From positions 1 through 64,000 of the forward strand of contig NZ_JAQKGV010000015.1 in assembly GCF_028617075.1 (NCBI RefSeq): DNA of 64,000 nucleotides. The letters run 5' to 3'. Position numbers and translations under genes: made by a program. Within the stretch, counting starts at the first letter, position 1. Each line of letters begins with the position of its first letter. The notes beneath the pieces were generated by a model. That model had not been told where the DNA came from. It saw only the letters and a list, made by a program, of their open reading frames with translations, and made no database searches. The stretch is from Rubrobacter calidifluminis. GTDB lineage: Bacteria > Actinomycetota > Rubrobacteria > Rubrobacterales > Rubrobacteraceae. This document shows, piece after piece, positions 49,748 to 60,384 of the stretch.

Positions 49748-50139
49748 GCGAGAAAACAGGAAAGACCGACGAACAGTTGCGCCGGGAGCTCTCCCCCGAG
49801 GAGTACGCGGTGACCCGCCAGAAGGCGACCGAGCCGCCCTTCACCGGGCGCTACTGGGACAACCACGAGGAGGGGGTCTACCGCTGCGTGGTCTGCGGTA
49901 CGCCCCTCTTCAGCTCGGAGACCAAGTACGACTCCGGGACCGGCTGGCCGAGCTTCTGGGCCCCGATCGACGAGAAGAACATCGGAACCGAGGTCGACGA
50001 CAGCCTCTTCATGCGCCGCATCGAGGTCCACTGCGCGAACTGCGGCGCCCACCAGGGCCACGTCTTCGACGACGGCCCGGAGCCCACGGGCAAGCGCTAC
50101 TGCATCAACTCCGCCGCGCTGCGCTTCGAGCCCAGGTAG
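49744..50139 (+). CDS. msrB: Peptide-methionine (R)-S-oxide reductase
   Basis: A 131-residue MsrB that reduces methionine-R-sulfoxide in proteins. It shows the structural Zn cysteines CVVCG and [20 protein letters not shown], the substrate loop [13 protein letters not shown] and the catalytic Cys120 in [11 protein letters not shown]. The length is typical of the free-standing enzyme. The ATG at 49744 overlaps the previous stop by 4 nt, so it is transcribed with the hydrolase run, although its role in protein repair is unrelated to ring hydrolysis. The ~205 nt that follow, up to the photolyase, hold no gene or strong hairpin. Confidence 0.96.
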   Translation: MSEKTGKTDEQLRRELSPEEYAVTRQKATEPPFTGRYWDNHEEGVYRCVVCGTPLFSSETKYDSGTGWPSFWAPIDEKNIGTEVDDSLFMRRIEVHCANCGAHQGHVFDDGPEPTGKRYCINSAALRFEPR

Positions 50140-50344
50140 GGCCGGACCCCAGGCATCTCCGGGCCTCACCCGTCCGGGTTCCGCCCCCGCGTGTTTGCTC
50201 GCCGCTCTCGGTGGCTGGCTTTCCGGGCGCCAGGGAGACGCTTCCGGATAGTCTGGCATATCCCGCCGCGGCTGTGTCCGCTCACCCAACACCCTCCCGC
50301 CGGGCTCCCTATTCTCCCCGTAGAGCGAGCCGCGGAGGTGTGAG

Positions 50345-51721
50345 ATGTCGGGAGACGGGGTCCGGGAGGAACGTGTCCAACCCCTGAATGGTAAAGACGT
50401 GGTGCGGGGTGACTACGTCCTCTACTGGATGCAGCAGTCGCAGCGGGCGGAAGACAACCCCGCCCTGGAGTACGCCGTATCACGCGCCAACGCGCTGGAT
50501 CTTCCTCTCCTCGTCGTCTTCGGCCTCACCGACGATTACCCGGAGGCCAACCTCCGCCACCACGCGTTCATGCTGGAGGGACTGCGGGAGACGCAGCGTG
50601 CCCTGGAAGAACGCGGGATAAAGATGCTCGTGCGGCGGGGATCGCCGAAGAAGGTGGCGCTCGAGGCCGCAAAAGACGCCGCGCTCGTCGTCTGCGACCG
50701 CGGGTACCTCCACCACCAGAGGCGCTGGCGCGAGGAGGTCGCCCGCGGGGCGCGGTGTGAGGTCGTACAGGTCGAGTCGGACGTTGTGGTCCCCATCGAG
50801 CTGGCTTCGGAGAAGCGGGAGACCGCCGCCCGGACGCTGCGCCCGAAGATAAAACACCACCTCGAGGACTTCCTTGTGCTGCCTGAGAAGCAGGAGGTGG
50901 AGCGGAGTTCGCTGGGCCTGAGGTGCAAAGGGCTCGACCTCACGGACGCAGAGGCGGTGCTCCGGGCGATGGACCTCGACCGGAGCGTTCCTCCCGTCGG
51001 GCACCTCTTCCGGGGTGGGACGAAGGAGGCAGGGCGGCTCCTGGAGAGGTTTCTGCGCGAGCACCTCTCCTCCTACGCCAGAAACCGCAACCAGCCTCAC
51101 ACGGACGACGTCTCGCACATGAGCAAATACCTGCACTTCGGGCAGATCTCTCCCGTCTACGTCGCACTGCGCGTCCTGGATTCTGGCGCCCCCGAAGAGG
51201 ACGTCGCCGCCTTCCTCGAAGAACTCGTCGTGCGGCGCGAGCTGGCGATCAACTTCGTTTTCTACACCCCGGATTACCACCGCTACTCGAGCCTCCCGGA
51301 GTGGGCGAGGAGGACACTGGCGGAGCACAGGGATGATGAGCGCGAGCACATCTACACCCGCAGCCAGCTCGAGGACGCCGCCACACACGATCCGTACTGG
51401 AACGCGGCGATGAACGAGCTCCGTCATACGGGATACATGCACAACCACATGCGGATGTACTGGGGAAAGAAGATCCTGGAGTGGACCGGCACACCCGAGT
51501 ACGCCTACAGGACGGCGCTCTACCTGAACAACAGGTACTTCCTCGATGGCCGCGACCCCAACTCCTACGCCAACGTCGGCTGGGTGTTCGGGCTGCACGA
51601 CCGTGGCTGGCCCGAGAGGGAGATCTTCGGGAAGGTGCGCTACATGTCCGAGGGCGGCCTGCGGCGCAAGACCGACCCCGACGCCTACGTCCGGAAGGTC
51701 AGGGACCTCGTTCTCGGCTAG
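50345..51721 (+). CDS. Class II CPD photolyase
   Basis: A 458-residue class II deoxyribodipyrimidine photolyase. It repairs UV-made cyclobutane dimers with FADH- and light. Class II landmarks are YVLYWMQQSQRAEDNPALEYA, FGLTDDYPEANLRHHAFMLEGL, SHMSKYLHFGQISPVYVAL, and the FAD/DNA region TGYMHNHMRMYWGKKILEWT followed by DGRDPNSYANVGWVFGLHDRGW. The Trp pair for electron transfer lies in this C-terminal domain. ATG at 50345 follows GGAGGTG. Its stop shares CTAG 51718-51721 with the facing lipoprotein gene. A photolyase fits a sun-exposed or radiation-tolerant actinobacterium. Confidence 0.95.
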   Translation: MSGDGVREERVQPLNGKDVVRGDYVLYWMQQSQRAEDNPALEYAVSRANALDLPLLVVFGLTDDYPEANLRHHAFMLEGLRETQRALEERGIKMLVRRGSPKKVALEAAKDAALVVCDRGYLHHQRRWREEVARGARCEVVQVESDVVVPIELASEKRETAARTLRPKIKHHLEDFLVLPEKQEVERSSLGLRCKGLDLTDAEAVLRAMDLDRSVPPVGHLFRGGTKEAGRLLERFLREHLSSYARNRNQPHTDDVSHMSKYLHFGQISPVYVALRVLDSGAPEEDVAAFLEELVVRRELAINFVFYTPDYHRYSSLPEWARRTLAEHRDDEREHIYTRSQLEDAATHDPYWNAAMNELRHTGYMHNHMRMYWGKKILEWTGTPEYAYRTALYLNNRYFLDGRDPNSYANVGWVFGLHDRGWPEREIFGKVRYMSEGGLRRKTDPDAYVRKVRDLVLG

Positions 51722-52200
51722 CTCGAAGACTGCGAGACCGAGAGGCTGCCGTTCCTGTAGGTGATCTCGAGCGTACCGTTCGGGGAGTTCATCCGCTGGG
51801 TGGTGTGGCTTCCGGGGGCATCGAAGGTGACCTCCAGGGTGCCGCCGGTGCTTTGCCGGTGGATCTGGCACTCAAGCTGTCGTCCGCCGGGTTCGTAGGT
51901 GTAGACGGCGGGCGTCTTGCCTTCGAAGGTCTCCGTCCTGCCCCCGACGGTGCAGCGTCCCGAGAACGCCACCCCCGGGGTTCCGGAGAGCCTCAGGGTC
52001 GCCTGCTGACCGCTGGTCCCACCCGTGGAGGAGCCCTGCCTTACAGAGGATGCTCCCGACGAGACGCCCGCGGTGAAACCGCCCGCGGTCCCCGCGGAGG
52101 CCGAGGTCCCGCCGGTGGAGGCCCCTCCACCGGCGGAGCAGCCCGCGAGCAGCGCGCTGAGCAGCAGTACCACGGCCGAAAGGATGCTCTCCGATCTCAA
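51718..52200 (-). CDS. Hypothetical lipoprotein
   Basis: A 160-residue exported lipoprotein. The signal peptide SILSAVVLLLSALLAGCSAG carries a lipobox with Cys21. About 40 residues of Gly/Ser/Ala/Thr-rich linker follow, then a small beta-rich domain (LRLSGTPGVAFSGRCTVGG, TYEPGGRQLECQIHRQSTGG, TLEVTFDAPG) with two Cys that may form a disulfide. I do not recognise a family. It is tail-to-tail with the photolyase, sharing the CTAG stop tetramer. It is downstream of fumB on the same strand but 134 nt away, so it is probably separate. Confidence 0.75.
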   Translation of the reverse strand: MRSESILSAVVLLLSALLAGCSAGGGASTGGTSASAGTAGGFTAGVSSGASSVRQGSSTGGTSGQQATLRLSGTPGVAFSGRCTVGGRTETFEGKTPAVYTYEPGGRQLECQIHRQSTGGTLEVTFDAPGSHTTQRMNSPNGTLEITYRNGSLSVSQSSS

Positions 52201-52334
52201 TCTCCATCTCCCTGCGTCTCGAACCAGAGAGGCCGGGCCGGAAGGGAGGGGGGATGATGGGTGGCGGCCCGGCCTGCTCTGTCACAACTCTACGCACCGG
52301 GAGCCTTAGGGTTTCAACCCGCGCAACTTTTTCT

Positions 52335-52880
52335 TCAGCGCCTGCGCCACCGCTCCCGGCCCTCGCGGTAGAGGTCGCCGCCGTGGAGGTCGTTGATCAC
52401 CACGGCGGGGAAGTCTTCGACGAGGAGGCGGCGGACCGCTTCGGCCCCGAGGTCTTCGTAGGCGACGACCTCCGCCTCCCTCACACACTTCGCCAGGAGC
52501 GCCGCCGTGCCCTCCACCGCCCCGAAGTACACGCAGCCGTGTCTGCGCATCGCCTCCACGACCTCCCGTGAGCGTACACCCTTGCCGACCATCCCGCGCA
52601 GGCCCCGCTCTATCAGCAGCGGCGCGTAGGGGTCCATCCGGGAGGCGGTCGTCGGCCCGGCGGGGCCTATCGGGTGGCCGGGCTTCGCCGGGGCCGGGCC
52701 GGTGTAGTAGATCACCTGTCCCTCCGGGTCGAACGGCAGGGGCTCTCCGCGCTCCAGCGCCTGTTTCATCCGGGCGTGGGCGGCGTCGCGGGCGGTGTAG
52801 AGCACCCCGTGCAGGCGCACCACGTCCCCCGAACGTAGCGGCTCGATATCCTCCCGCGAGAGCGGAATCCTGAGCTCCAT
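52335..52880 (-). CDS. fumB: Fumarate hydratase class I, beta subunit
   Basis: A 181-residue beta subunit of the two-subunit class I fumarase/tartrate dehydratase family, which hydrates fumarate to malate with a [4Fe-4S] cluster. Landmarks are LRSGDVVRLHGVLYTARDAAHARM, YYTGPAPAKPGHPIGPAGPTTASRMD, MVGKGVRSREVVEAM, YFGAVEGTAALLAK and the end, VEDFPAVVINDLHGGDLY. ATG at 52880 lies 8 nt after the alpha stop, so the subunits are translated together. The pair lies divergent from pckA, consistent with TCA/gluconeogenic function. L-tartrate dehydratase is the alternative reading. Confidence 0.92.
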   Translation of the reverse strand: MELRIPLSREDIEPLRSGDVVRLHGVLYTARDAAHARMKQALERGEPLPFDPEGQVIYYTGPAPAKPGHPIGPAGPTTASRMDPYAPLLIERGLRGMVGKGVRSREVVEAMRRHGCVYFGAVEGTAALLAKCVREAEVVAYEDLGAEAVRRLLVEDFPAVVINDLHGGDLYREGRERWRRR

Positions 52881-52888
52881 CGTCCCAC

Positions 52889-53731
52889 TCACAGCTCGAA
52901 CGAGAGGGTCCGGTGTGAGTGGCAGTCCAGGTTCACCGCCACGGGGAAGGCGGCGATGTGGGTCGGTGCGCTCTCGATGTGCACCGCGATCGCGGTCTCG
53001 GTGCCGCCGTAGCCGGCAGGGCCTATTCCGGTCGCGTTGATCTCCTCGAGGATCTCGCGCTCCAGCCCTGCCATCGCCGGGTCCGGGTTCGGCTCGCCCG
53101 AGCGTCGGGTGAGCGCCTTCTTGGCCAGGAGCGCCGCGCGTTCGAACGGTCCCCCGATCCCCACCCCGACCGTCACCGGCGGGCTCGCGTTCGGCCCGGC
53201 CCGCTCGACCGTCTCCACCACGAAGCGCTTCATCCCCTCGACCCCCTCGGCCGGCGTAAGCATCCTGAGGGCGCTCATGTTGTCGCATCCGGCACCTTTT
53301 ATCAGGACGGTGAAGCGGAGCGCCTCCCCCGGCACGATCTCGTAGTAGACGGTCGCCGGGGTGTTGTCGCCGGTGTTGATCCTCTCCACCGGGCTCTTCA
53401 CGATCGACTTTCTCAGGTACCCCTCCCGGTAGCCCCTCCGGACGCCCTCGTCTATCGCCTCCGGGAGGCTCCCGCCGGTGAAGTGCACCTCCTGCCCGAC
53501 CTCGACGAAGAAGACCGCATACCCGGTGTCCTGACAGAAGGCGACCCGCTCCTCCCGGGCCACCCGCGCGTTCTCGAGCAGCTTCTCGAGCACCTCGCGG
53601 CCCTGGGGCGAGCGCTCCCGCTCGAGCGCCCGGCGCAGCGCCGCCAGGTGATCCACCCCGAGCGAGACGTTCGCCTCGATGCAGGCGTCGCGCACCGCGG
53701 CGGTCACCTCCTCGACCCTTACCTCGCGCAA
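52889..53731 (-). CDS. fumA: Fumarate hydratase class I, alpha subunit
   Basis: A 280-residue alpha subunit of class I fumarase. It carries the Fe-S ligands (VAFCQDTGYAVFFVEVG and the C-terminal DCHSHRTLSFEL) and the active-site segments NTGDNTPATVYYEIVPG and VTVGVGIGGPFERAALLAKKAL. In the KGAGCDNMSALRML segment, Cys replaces the Ser usually found (GSENMS), a small oddity. TTG at 53731 is preferred: GAGGAGGGAGAG lies just upstream. The longer frame to 53884 would cross the promoter gap shared with pckA. Alpha and beta genes are 8 nt apart. Confidence 0.9.
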   Translation of the reverse strand: MREVRVEEVTAAVRDACIEANVSLGVDHLAALRRALERERSPQGREVLEKLLENARVAREERVAFCQDTGYAVFFVEVGQEVHFTGGSLPEAIDEGVRRGYREGYLRKSIVKSPVERINTGDNTPATVYYEIVPGEALRFTVLIKGAGCDNMSALRMLTPAEGVEGMKRFVVETVERAGPNASPPVTVGVGIGGPFERAALLAKKALTRRSGEPNPDPAMAGLEREILEEINATGIGPAGYGGTETAIAVHIESAPTHIAAFPVAVNLDCHSHRTLSFEL

Positions 53732-53886
53732 AGCTCTCCCTCCTCGCAGAGAAGTGAACCCGTTTACCACCGGCCGGTCTTGCGCGCGAGCCGGCGGAGT
53801 ATGCCAAATGTTAAACTTCCTGGGCAGGTCTTTGCGCTTCCGCAGAGGATGTGGGGCGCACTCAGAGGGTGAGAGGGAGAGCATCT

Positions 53887-55478
<1,592 letters not shown>

Positions 55479-55482
<4 letters not shown>

Positions 55483-55979
55483 CCGGTCACCGGGGACTCC
55501 AGCTCGGCGAGGAGCCCGTCGAAGTCCAGGGGCCGCCTGGTGAAGGTGGGCCTCCCGCCGAGCCTCGGCCATTCTCCCGGATCCCGGTCCCAGGCGAGCT
55601 CGATGCCGTTGTGGTCGGGGTCGTGGAGGTAGATGGCCTCGTGGGTGCCGTGGTCCGAGGCCCCGTCGATCGGCCAGCCGGCATCCAGAAGCCGCTTCAG
55701 GGCCCGGGCCAGGTCCCTGCGCTCCGGATAGTTTATGGCGAAGTGGTAGAGCCCCGTGGAACCGGGTGGGGGTGGTGAGCCGCCCCTGCTCTCCCAGACG
55801 TTGAGCCCGATGTGGTGGTGGTAGCCGCCCGCCGACAGAAACGCCGCTGCCTCCCCGAAGCGTGTCACCAGTTCGAAGCCTAGCAGGTCGCGGTAAAAGC
55901 CGATGGCACGCTCGAGGTCGGAGACCTTGAGGTGTACGTGACCGATCCTGGTCCCCGCGGGGATGGATTCGTGGTTCAT
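55479..55979 (-). CDS. VOC-family (glyoxalase/extradiol dioxygenase-like) protein
   Basis: A ~166-residue single-module-pair VOC protein similar to the CatE/YfiE half of catechol 2,3-dioxygenases. The metal ligands are His in IGHVHLKVSDLERA, His in GLYHFAINYPERRDL and Glu in DPDHNGIELAWDRDP, so a mononuclear Fe2+ or Mn2+ site is intact. It also carries an HHH (GGYHHHIGLNVW). ATG at 55979 follows GGAAGGAG; the 56015 start would overlap the operator. A perfect palindrome, TGGACTACAGTCCA, sits directly upstream, indicating control by a ligand-responsive regulator, for example of a quinone or catechol sensor type. It is tail-to-tail with pckA. Confidence 0.88.
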
Positions 55980-56000
55980 GGCCGGCTCCTTCCCGTTATC

Positions 56001-56019
56001 TGGACTACAGTCCATTATA
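56001..56019 (-). promoter_or_regulatory. -10 box plus palindromic operator of the VOC gene
   Basis: On the minus strand TATAAT (56019-56014) runs straight into TGGACT-AC-AGTCCA (56014-56001), a perfect 14-bp palindrome at the expected start point. Binding there would block transcription. No regulator gene is adjacent, so the cognate factor is encoded elsewhere. Confidence 0.7.
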
Positions 56020-56052
56020 TTCCGGGAACGTTCGAGGTTACCGGAAGAGCAC

Positions 56053-56658
56053 TCAACGGCGGCGGGATAGAGGAACCAGAGAGTTCATCTCGGCCAGGAG
56101 CTTGTCTCCGTTGTCTGGTCGGTAGACACCTGCACCGTTCGAGGCCATCAGGCATCCGGAGAGTCTGATGTCTACGATGACCGTCCTTGAGCCTCCGGGG
56201 TATGAAAAGGCGGCGAGCGCCGTGTCGGGCCTGCGCTCCGCCGGGCACGAGAGGGACTGGTTTTTCTCTACCGGAGCGAAGGAGTCGAGGAGTCTCTGCA
56301 GGTGTTCGATCTCGCCCTGTGAGCTGGTCGCCATGGAGCTCGCCAGGGGAGGAGGGACCGGCTTGTGATCCTGTTCAGGAGGTGCCACCACGTAGCGGCA
56401 GACCCTGAGATGGTTGGCTCCAGGCGGCACCAGCTCCTTGGATATACCGGGGCCTTTGTTCTCAACCGCTTTCGCTCCGCTTACTACCGCTATCGGTACG
56501 GACTTCGGACACCTCTTATCCATCGCGAGCCTGATGTCGGTCAGAGAGGGTTTGGTCGCGCTGCGGTGAGCGGATGGGGTGCGTACCGGCGAGCAGGAGA
56601 GCACCAGGAGGGCCACGGTCATAAATCCAGTCAGCGCGCAAAACAACCACCTGGACAT
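56053..56658 (-). CDS. Hypothetical lipoprotein
   Basis: A 201-residue predicted lipoprotein. The preferred start is ATG 56658 (SRWLFCALTGFMTVALLVLSCSPV), giving a signal peptide with lipobox Cys at about 22. The mature part shows no family I recognise. It has four further Cys (DKRCPKS, RVCRYVV, SLSCPAE, LSGCLMA) that may pair as disulfides outside the membrane, a Pro-rich stretch (PVPPPL) and the C-terminal PGGSRTVIVDIRLSGC. Base composition is lower in GC than its neighbours, suggesting recent arrival or weak selection. It lies between the VOC gene and the ABC exporter, both on the same strand but without tight spacing. Confidence 0.7.
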   Translation of the reverse strand: MSRWLFCALTGFMTVALLVLSCSPVRTPSAHRSATKPSLTDIRLAMDKRCPKSVPIAVVSGAKAVENKGPGISKELVPPGANHLRVCRYVVAPPEQDHKPVPPPLASSMATSSQGEIEHLQRLLDSFAPVEKNQSLSCPAERRPDTALAAFSYPGGSRTVIVDIRLSGCLMASNGAGVYRPDNGDKLLAEMNSLVPLSRRR

Positions 56659-56757
56659 CTCCCGACTTCCATTCGATGGTCCCGGGCTACGGTGATTTTT
56701 GTAACACCTCATACCCGGAACGTCTCGCCCTGCAGGCTGCGGGCTGCGCCGGGGATC

Positions 56758-58518
56758 TCAGGCGGCGGCGAACTGGGATTCGTAGAGCCGGCGATAGGCG
56801 GAGGGGCGGGAGACGAGCTCCTCGTGGGTGCCCTGCTCCACGACGCGTCCGTCGCTCACGACGATGATCCTGTCGGCCCCGCGCACGGTTGAGAGCCGGT
56901 GGGCTATGACGACCGAGGTACGCCCGGCGAGGAGCCTCTCGAGGGCTCTCTCGATGCGGGCCTCGGTCGCCAGATCCACGCTCGAGGTCGCCTCGTCCAG
57001 GAGCAGGATGCGCGGGTTCGCCAGAAGCGCCCGGGCGAAGGCGATGAGCTGGCGCTCGCCGACCGAGAGCCTGCCGCCGCGCTCGCGCACCTCTGTCTCG
57101 TAGCCCTCCGGGAAGGCGCGGATGAAGTCGTCTGCTCCCACGGCCTTCGCCGCCGCGACGACCTCCGCGTGGGTGGCGTCCGGGCGTCCGTAGCGGATGT
57201 TCTCCTCGATGGTGCCGGTGAACAGGAACGTGTCCTGCAGGACAACGCCCATGTGCGAGCGCAGCGAGGAACCGCGGATCTTTCGCAGATCGGTGCCGTC
57301 TATGCACACCGTCCCCGAGGTCGGGTCGTAGAGGCGGGAGAGGAGCTTGGCTATCGTGCTCTTGCCGGCGCCGGTCTCGCCGACGATCGCGAGCGTCTCG
57401 CCGGGTTCGATGCGGAAGCTCACGTCTTTGAGCACCGGTTCGCCGTCCGGGTAGGAGAAGCTCACGCGGTCGAACTCCACCCGCCCCTCCAGACGTACGA
57501 TCTCCCTCGCCTCTGGGCTGTCCGCGCGGTCCGGCTCGGTGTCGAGCACCGAGAAGACCTTCTCGAGCGAGGCCATCGTGCTCTGCAGGTCCGAGTAGAG
57601 CTGCGAGAGACCCTGGATGGGCTGGAAGAACATGTTGATGAGCCCGATGAACGCGACCAGGTGCCCGACGGTCATCGCGCCGGAGATCACCCGGAAGCCG
57701 CCGTAGAGCAGGACTATCGCGAGCGCGAGGGCGCCCATGAGCTCCACGGCCGGGAAGTAGACCGAGGAGAGCCGGGTCGAGCGGACGTTGGCCCGGCGGT
57801 AGGCCAGGTTCCTGGGTTCGAAGTCGGCGAGGGCGCGCCGCTCCCGGGTGAACGCCTGCACGACGCGCATCCCGGAGACGTTCTCCTGCAGGAAGGCCGC
57901 GACCTCGGCTATCGCCTCGCGGGCCCGGCGGAACGCCTGCATGCTCGAGCGGCGGTAGAAGATGGTTGCCGTGGCCATGAGCGGGCTTATGGACATCACG
58001 GCGAGCGCGAGCCTCCAGTCCAGGATGAAGGTCGCGACCAGCACACCCACGAGGGTGAGGGTGTTCTTGATCAGGTTCTGCACCCCGTCGTTGAGGAGGT
58101 TGGTGAAGTTCTCGATGTCGTTGGTGAGCCGCGAGATGATCCAGCCGGCCCGCTGTTCGGAGAAGTACTGCAGCGAGAGCGACTGCAGGTGTCCGAAGAG
58201 CGTGTTCCTGAGGTCGAGGATGACGTGCTGGCCGACCCAGCCCATCCCGTAGGTCTGCACGTATCCCATCGCCCACGAGGCGGCGCTCACCCCCAGGTAG
58301 AGGGCGGCCGTCGCGTAGATCACGCCCATGCTGGCATGCCCGCTCTTGGCCCCGAGTCCGTAGTCTATCGCGTAGCCGACGATGAGCGGCCCGGCGAGGT
58401 CTGCCCCGGCCGAGAGCGCGGTGATGGACGCGAGCGCGAGGAGACGCCCCTTGTAGGGCCGGGCGAAGGCGAGCAGCCGGAAGAGCGGGAAGCCGAGCAG
58501 GTAGCGCTTCAGCCTCAT
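56758..58518 (-). CDS. ABC exporter subunit with canonical Walker B and altered signature
   Basis: A 586-residue type-IV ABC half-transporter: six membrane segments then the ATPase. It shows Walker A VGETGAGKSTIAKLL, Walker B with catalytic Glu (ILLLDEATSSVD) and His in VIAHRLSTV. Its signature loop is GRLSVGERQLIAFARAL, where LSVGE replaces LSGGQ. It starts at ATG 58518, overlapping the stop of the partner subunit, so the two form a heterodimer. The altered signature complements the partner's altered Walker B, giving one degenerate and one working ATP site, as in TM287/288 or BmrCD. Substrate: lipid or drug, unknown. Confidence 0.92.
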   Translation of the reverse strand: MRLKRYLLGFPLFRLLAFARPYKGRLLALASITALSAGADLAGPLIVGYAIDYGLGAKSGHASMGVIYATAALYLGVSAASWAMGYVQTYGMGWVGQHVILDLRNTLFGHLQSLSLQYFSEQRAGWIISRLTNDIENFTNLLNDGVQNLIKNTLTLVGVLVATFILDWRLALAVMSISPLMATATIFYRRSSMQAFRRAREAIAEVAAFLQENVSGMRVVQAFTRERRALADFEPRNLAYRRANVRSTRLSSVYFPAVELMGALALAIVLLYGGFRVISGAMTVGHLVAFIGLINMFFQPIQGLSQLYSDLQSTMASLEKVFSVLDTEPDRADSPEAREIVRLEGRVEFDRVSFSYPDGEPVLKDVSFRIEPGETLAIVGETGAGKSTIAKLLSRLYDPTSGTVCIDGTDLRKIRGSSLRSHMGVVLQDTFLFTGTIEENIRYGRPDATHAEVVAAAKAVGADDFIRAFPEGYETEVRERGGRLSVGERQLIAFARALLANPRILLLDEATSSVDLATEARIERALERLLAGRTSVVIAHRLSTVRGADRIIVVSDGRVVEQGTHEELVSRPSAYRRLYESQFAAA

Positions 58519-60272
58519 CACGCCGAGGCCCTCTCCGCGTCGGAGCCGTACATCCTCGCGTAGATCCCGCCCCGTCCGAGCAGCTCCTCGTGCGTTCCGC
58601 TCTCGGCGATGCGCCCGCCCTCTACGACGAGTATCCGGTCGGCGAGCAGGATCGTCGAGAGCCGGTGGGCGACGACGAACGTCGTCAGCCCCGCCGCCTC
58701 CCTCAAGGTGTCGCGCAGGGCCTCCTGGATCTGACGCTCCGTCTCGGCGTCCACGCTCGAGGTGGCATCGTCCAGGATGAGGATGCGCGGGTGCCTGACG
58801 AGCGCGCGGGCTATCGCGACGCGCTGCTTCTGGCCGCCGGAGAGCGTGATGCCCCACTCCCCGACCCGGGTGTCGTAGCCTTCGGGGAAGCGGGAGATCT
58901 GGTCGTGCACCCCGGCCGCCTTCGCGGCGGCCACGATCTCTTCGTCGGTCGCCTCCGGGTTGCCGAAGGCGATGTTCTCCCGCACGCTCTCGGAGAACAG
59001 GAACGTCTCCTGCGGCACGATCCCGACGGCCCGCCGCAGCTCCGTGAGGTCGAGCTTCCTCACGTCGATCCCGCCGACGAGGACCTCGCCCTCCCCGGGG
59101 TCGTAGAAGCGGGGGATGAGCGAGAGTAGCGTGCTCTTGCCCGCGCCCGTGGCCCCGACGAGCGCGACAGTCTCGCCCGGCTCGACCTTCAGATCGACCC
59201 CGCGCAGCACGGGGGTGCCGCCGGCGTAGGAGAAGCCGACGTCGTGCATCTCGACGGAGAGCGGTCCGCTCTCGGGCAGGGGCCTGGGATGCTCAGGGCT
59301 CTCTATCTCCGGCGTGACGTCGAGCACCTCGAAGACCCGCTCCGAGGCGGCGAGCGCCCGCTGGCCCTGGTCCACGACCATCCCGAAGCTCTGCATCGGG
59401 GAGACGAGCTGCATCAGGAATAGCTGGAAGAGGACGAAGTCCCCTAAAGATATGCTGCCCGCGGCGTACGCGCGTCCGCCGAAGAAGATCAGGAGCACTA
59501 TCGAGACCGCGGGCAGGAAGCTCATCCCCGGGATGTAGAAGGCCCGCAATCCTCTCGCGGCCATCGTCTCGCTGAAGACGCCCTCCGCCCGCTCGCCGAA
59601 GCGTTCCCGCTCGAAGGGCTCGCGGGCGAAGCTCTTGACCACCCGGATGCCGGAGACGTTCTCCTGCACGGCCGCGGTCACGCCGGCGAGGCGCCGCTGC
59701 ACGGAGCGGAAGATCGGATGCACCCGGCTCGCGAACCGCCAGGCCGCGAGCGCCAGGACCGGCATCGGGAGCAGCACCACCGCGGCGAGGGCGGGCTTGA
59801 GGTAGAAGAGCACCGACGCCACCACGACCAGCGTGATCGCGCTGATGAAAAGCTGGAACATGCCCCAGCCGACGAAGAACCTTATGACGCGCAGGTCGTT
59901 GGTGGCCCGGGAGACGAGCTCCCCGGTCGGGGCGCGATCGTAGAGGCCGTGCGAGAAGCCGACCATCTTCTCGAAGAGCGCCCGCCGCATGCGGTACTCG
60001 ACCGCGTGCCCGACGTAGTTCGTCGAGTACCTCCGGGTGCCGTTGAAGAGGAAGCGCAGGACGGCGAGCGCCACGAGCTCCCCGGCCAGCTTCCAGAGCG
60101 CCCCCGGATCGCCGTTCCCGGAGCCGTGCGGCAGTGCCCGGTCTATCCCGACCTTGACCAGCCACGAGATGGCGAGCGTGCTCACCGTGTAGCCGACCGC
60201 GCAGAAGATCCCGAGGAGCAGGAGCAACCTGAGACCCCGGGTGAACGACATCAGCCTGAAGAACGTCTTCAA
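58518..60272 (-). CDS. ABC exporter subunit with degenerate Walker B
   Basis: A 584-residue type-IV ABC half-transporter, the first gene of the pair. The membrane part (residues 1-310) is followed by Walker A VGATGAGKSTLLSL, an intact signature GITLSGGQKQRVAIARAL, and Walker B LILDDATSSVD, where Asp replaces the catalytic Glu. The switch His is in VVAHRLSTI. Loss of Glu in one subunit with loss of LSGGQ in the other is the known asymmetric heterodimer design. The upstream gap (60273-60384) is AT-richer and holds the likely promoter. No regulator is adjacent. Confidence 0.92.
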   Translation of the reverse strand: MKTFFRLMSFTRGLRLLLLLGIFCAVGYTVSTLAISWLVKVGIDRALPHGSGNGDPGALWKLAGELVALAVLRFLFNGTRRYSTNYVGHAVEYRMRRALFEKMVGFSHGLYDRAPTGELVSRATNDLRVIRFFVGWGMFQLFISAITLVVVASVLFYLKPALAAVVLLPMPVLALAAWRFASRVHPIFRSVQRRLAGVTAAVQENVSGIRVVKSFAREPFERERFGERAEGVFSETMAARGLRAFYIPGMSFLPAVSIVLLIFFGGRAYAAGSISLGDFVLFQLFLMQLVSPMQSFGMVVDQGQRALAASERVFEVLDVTPEIESPEHPRPLPESGPLSVEMHDVGFSYAGGTPVLRGVDLKVEPGETVALVGATGAGKSTLLSLIPRFYDPGEGEVLVGGIDVRKLDLTELRRAVGIVPQETFLFSESVRENIAFGNPEATDEEIVAAAKAAGVHDQISRFPEGYDTRVGEWGITLSGGQKQRVAIARALVRHPRILILDDATSSVDAETERQIQEALRDTLREAAGLTTFVVAHRLSTILLADRILVVEGGRIAESGTHEELLGRGGIYARMYGSDAERASA

Positions 60273-60384
60273 AAACGCCGCCTCTTTATGACAGACCCAA
60301 AATCTGCGCCCCTGGCGCCACGAGGGACGCCTTTGCGATCAAAACAAATACAAGTCTATACCCTGTGGCGGCGGGTACAACCTG

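Noticed and set aside
49091-50139. msrB as part of the ring-hydrolysis pathway
   Set aside because: The 4-nt overlap shows co-transcription, but its protein-repair chemistry has no place in the pathway.
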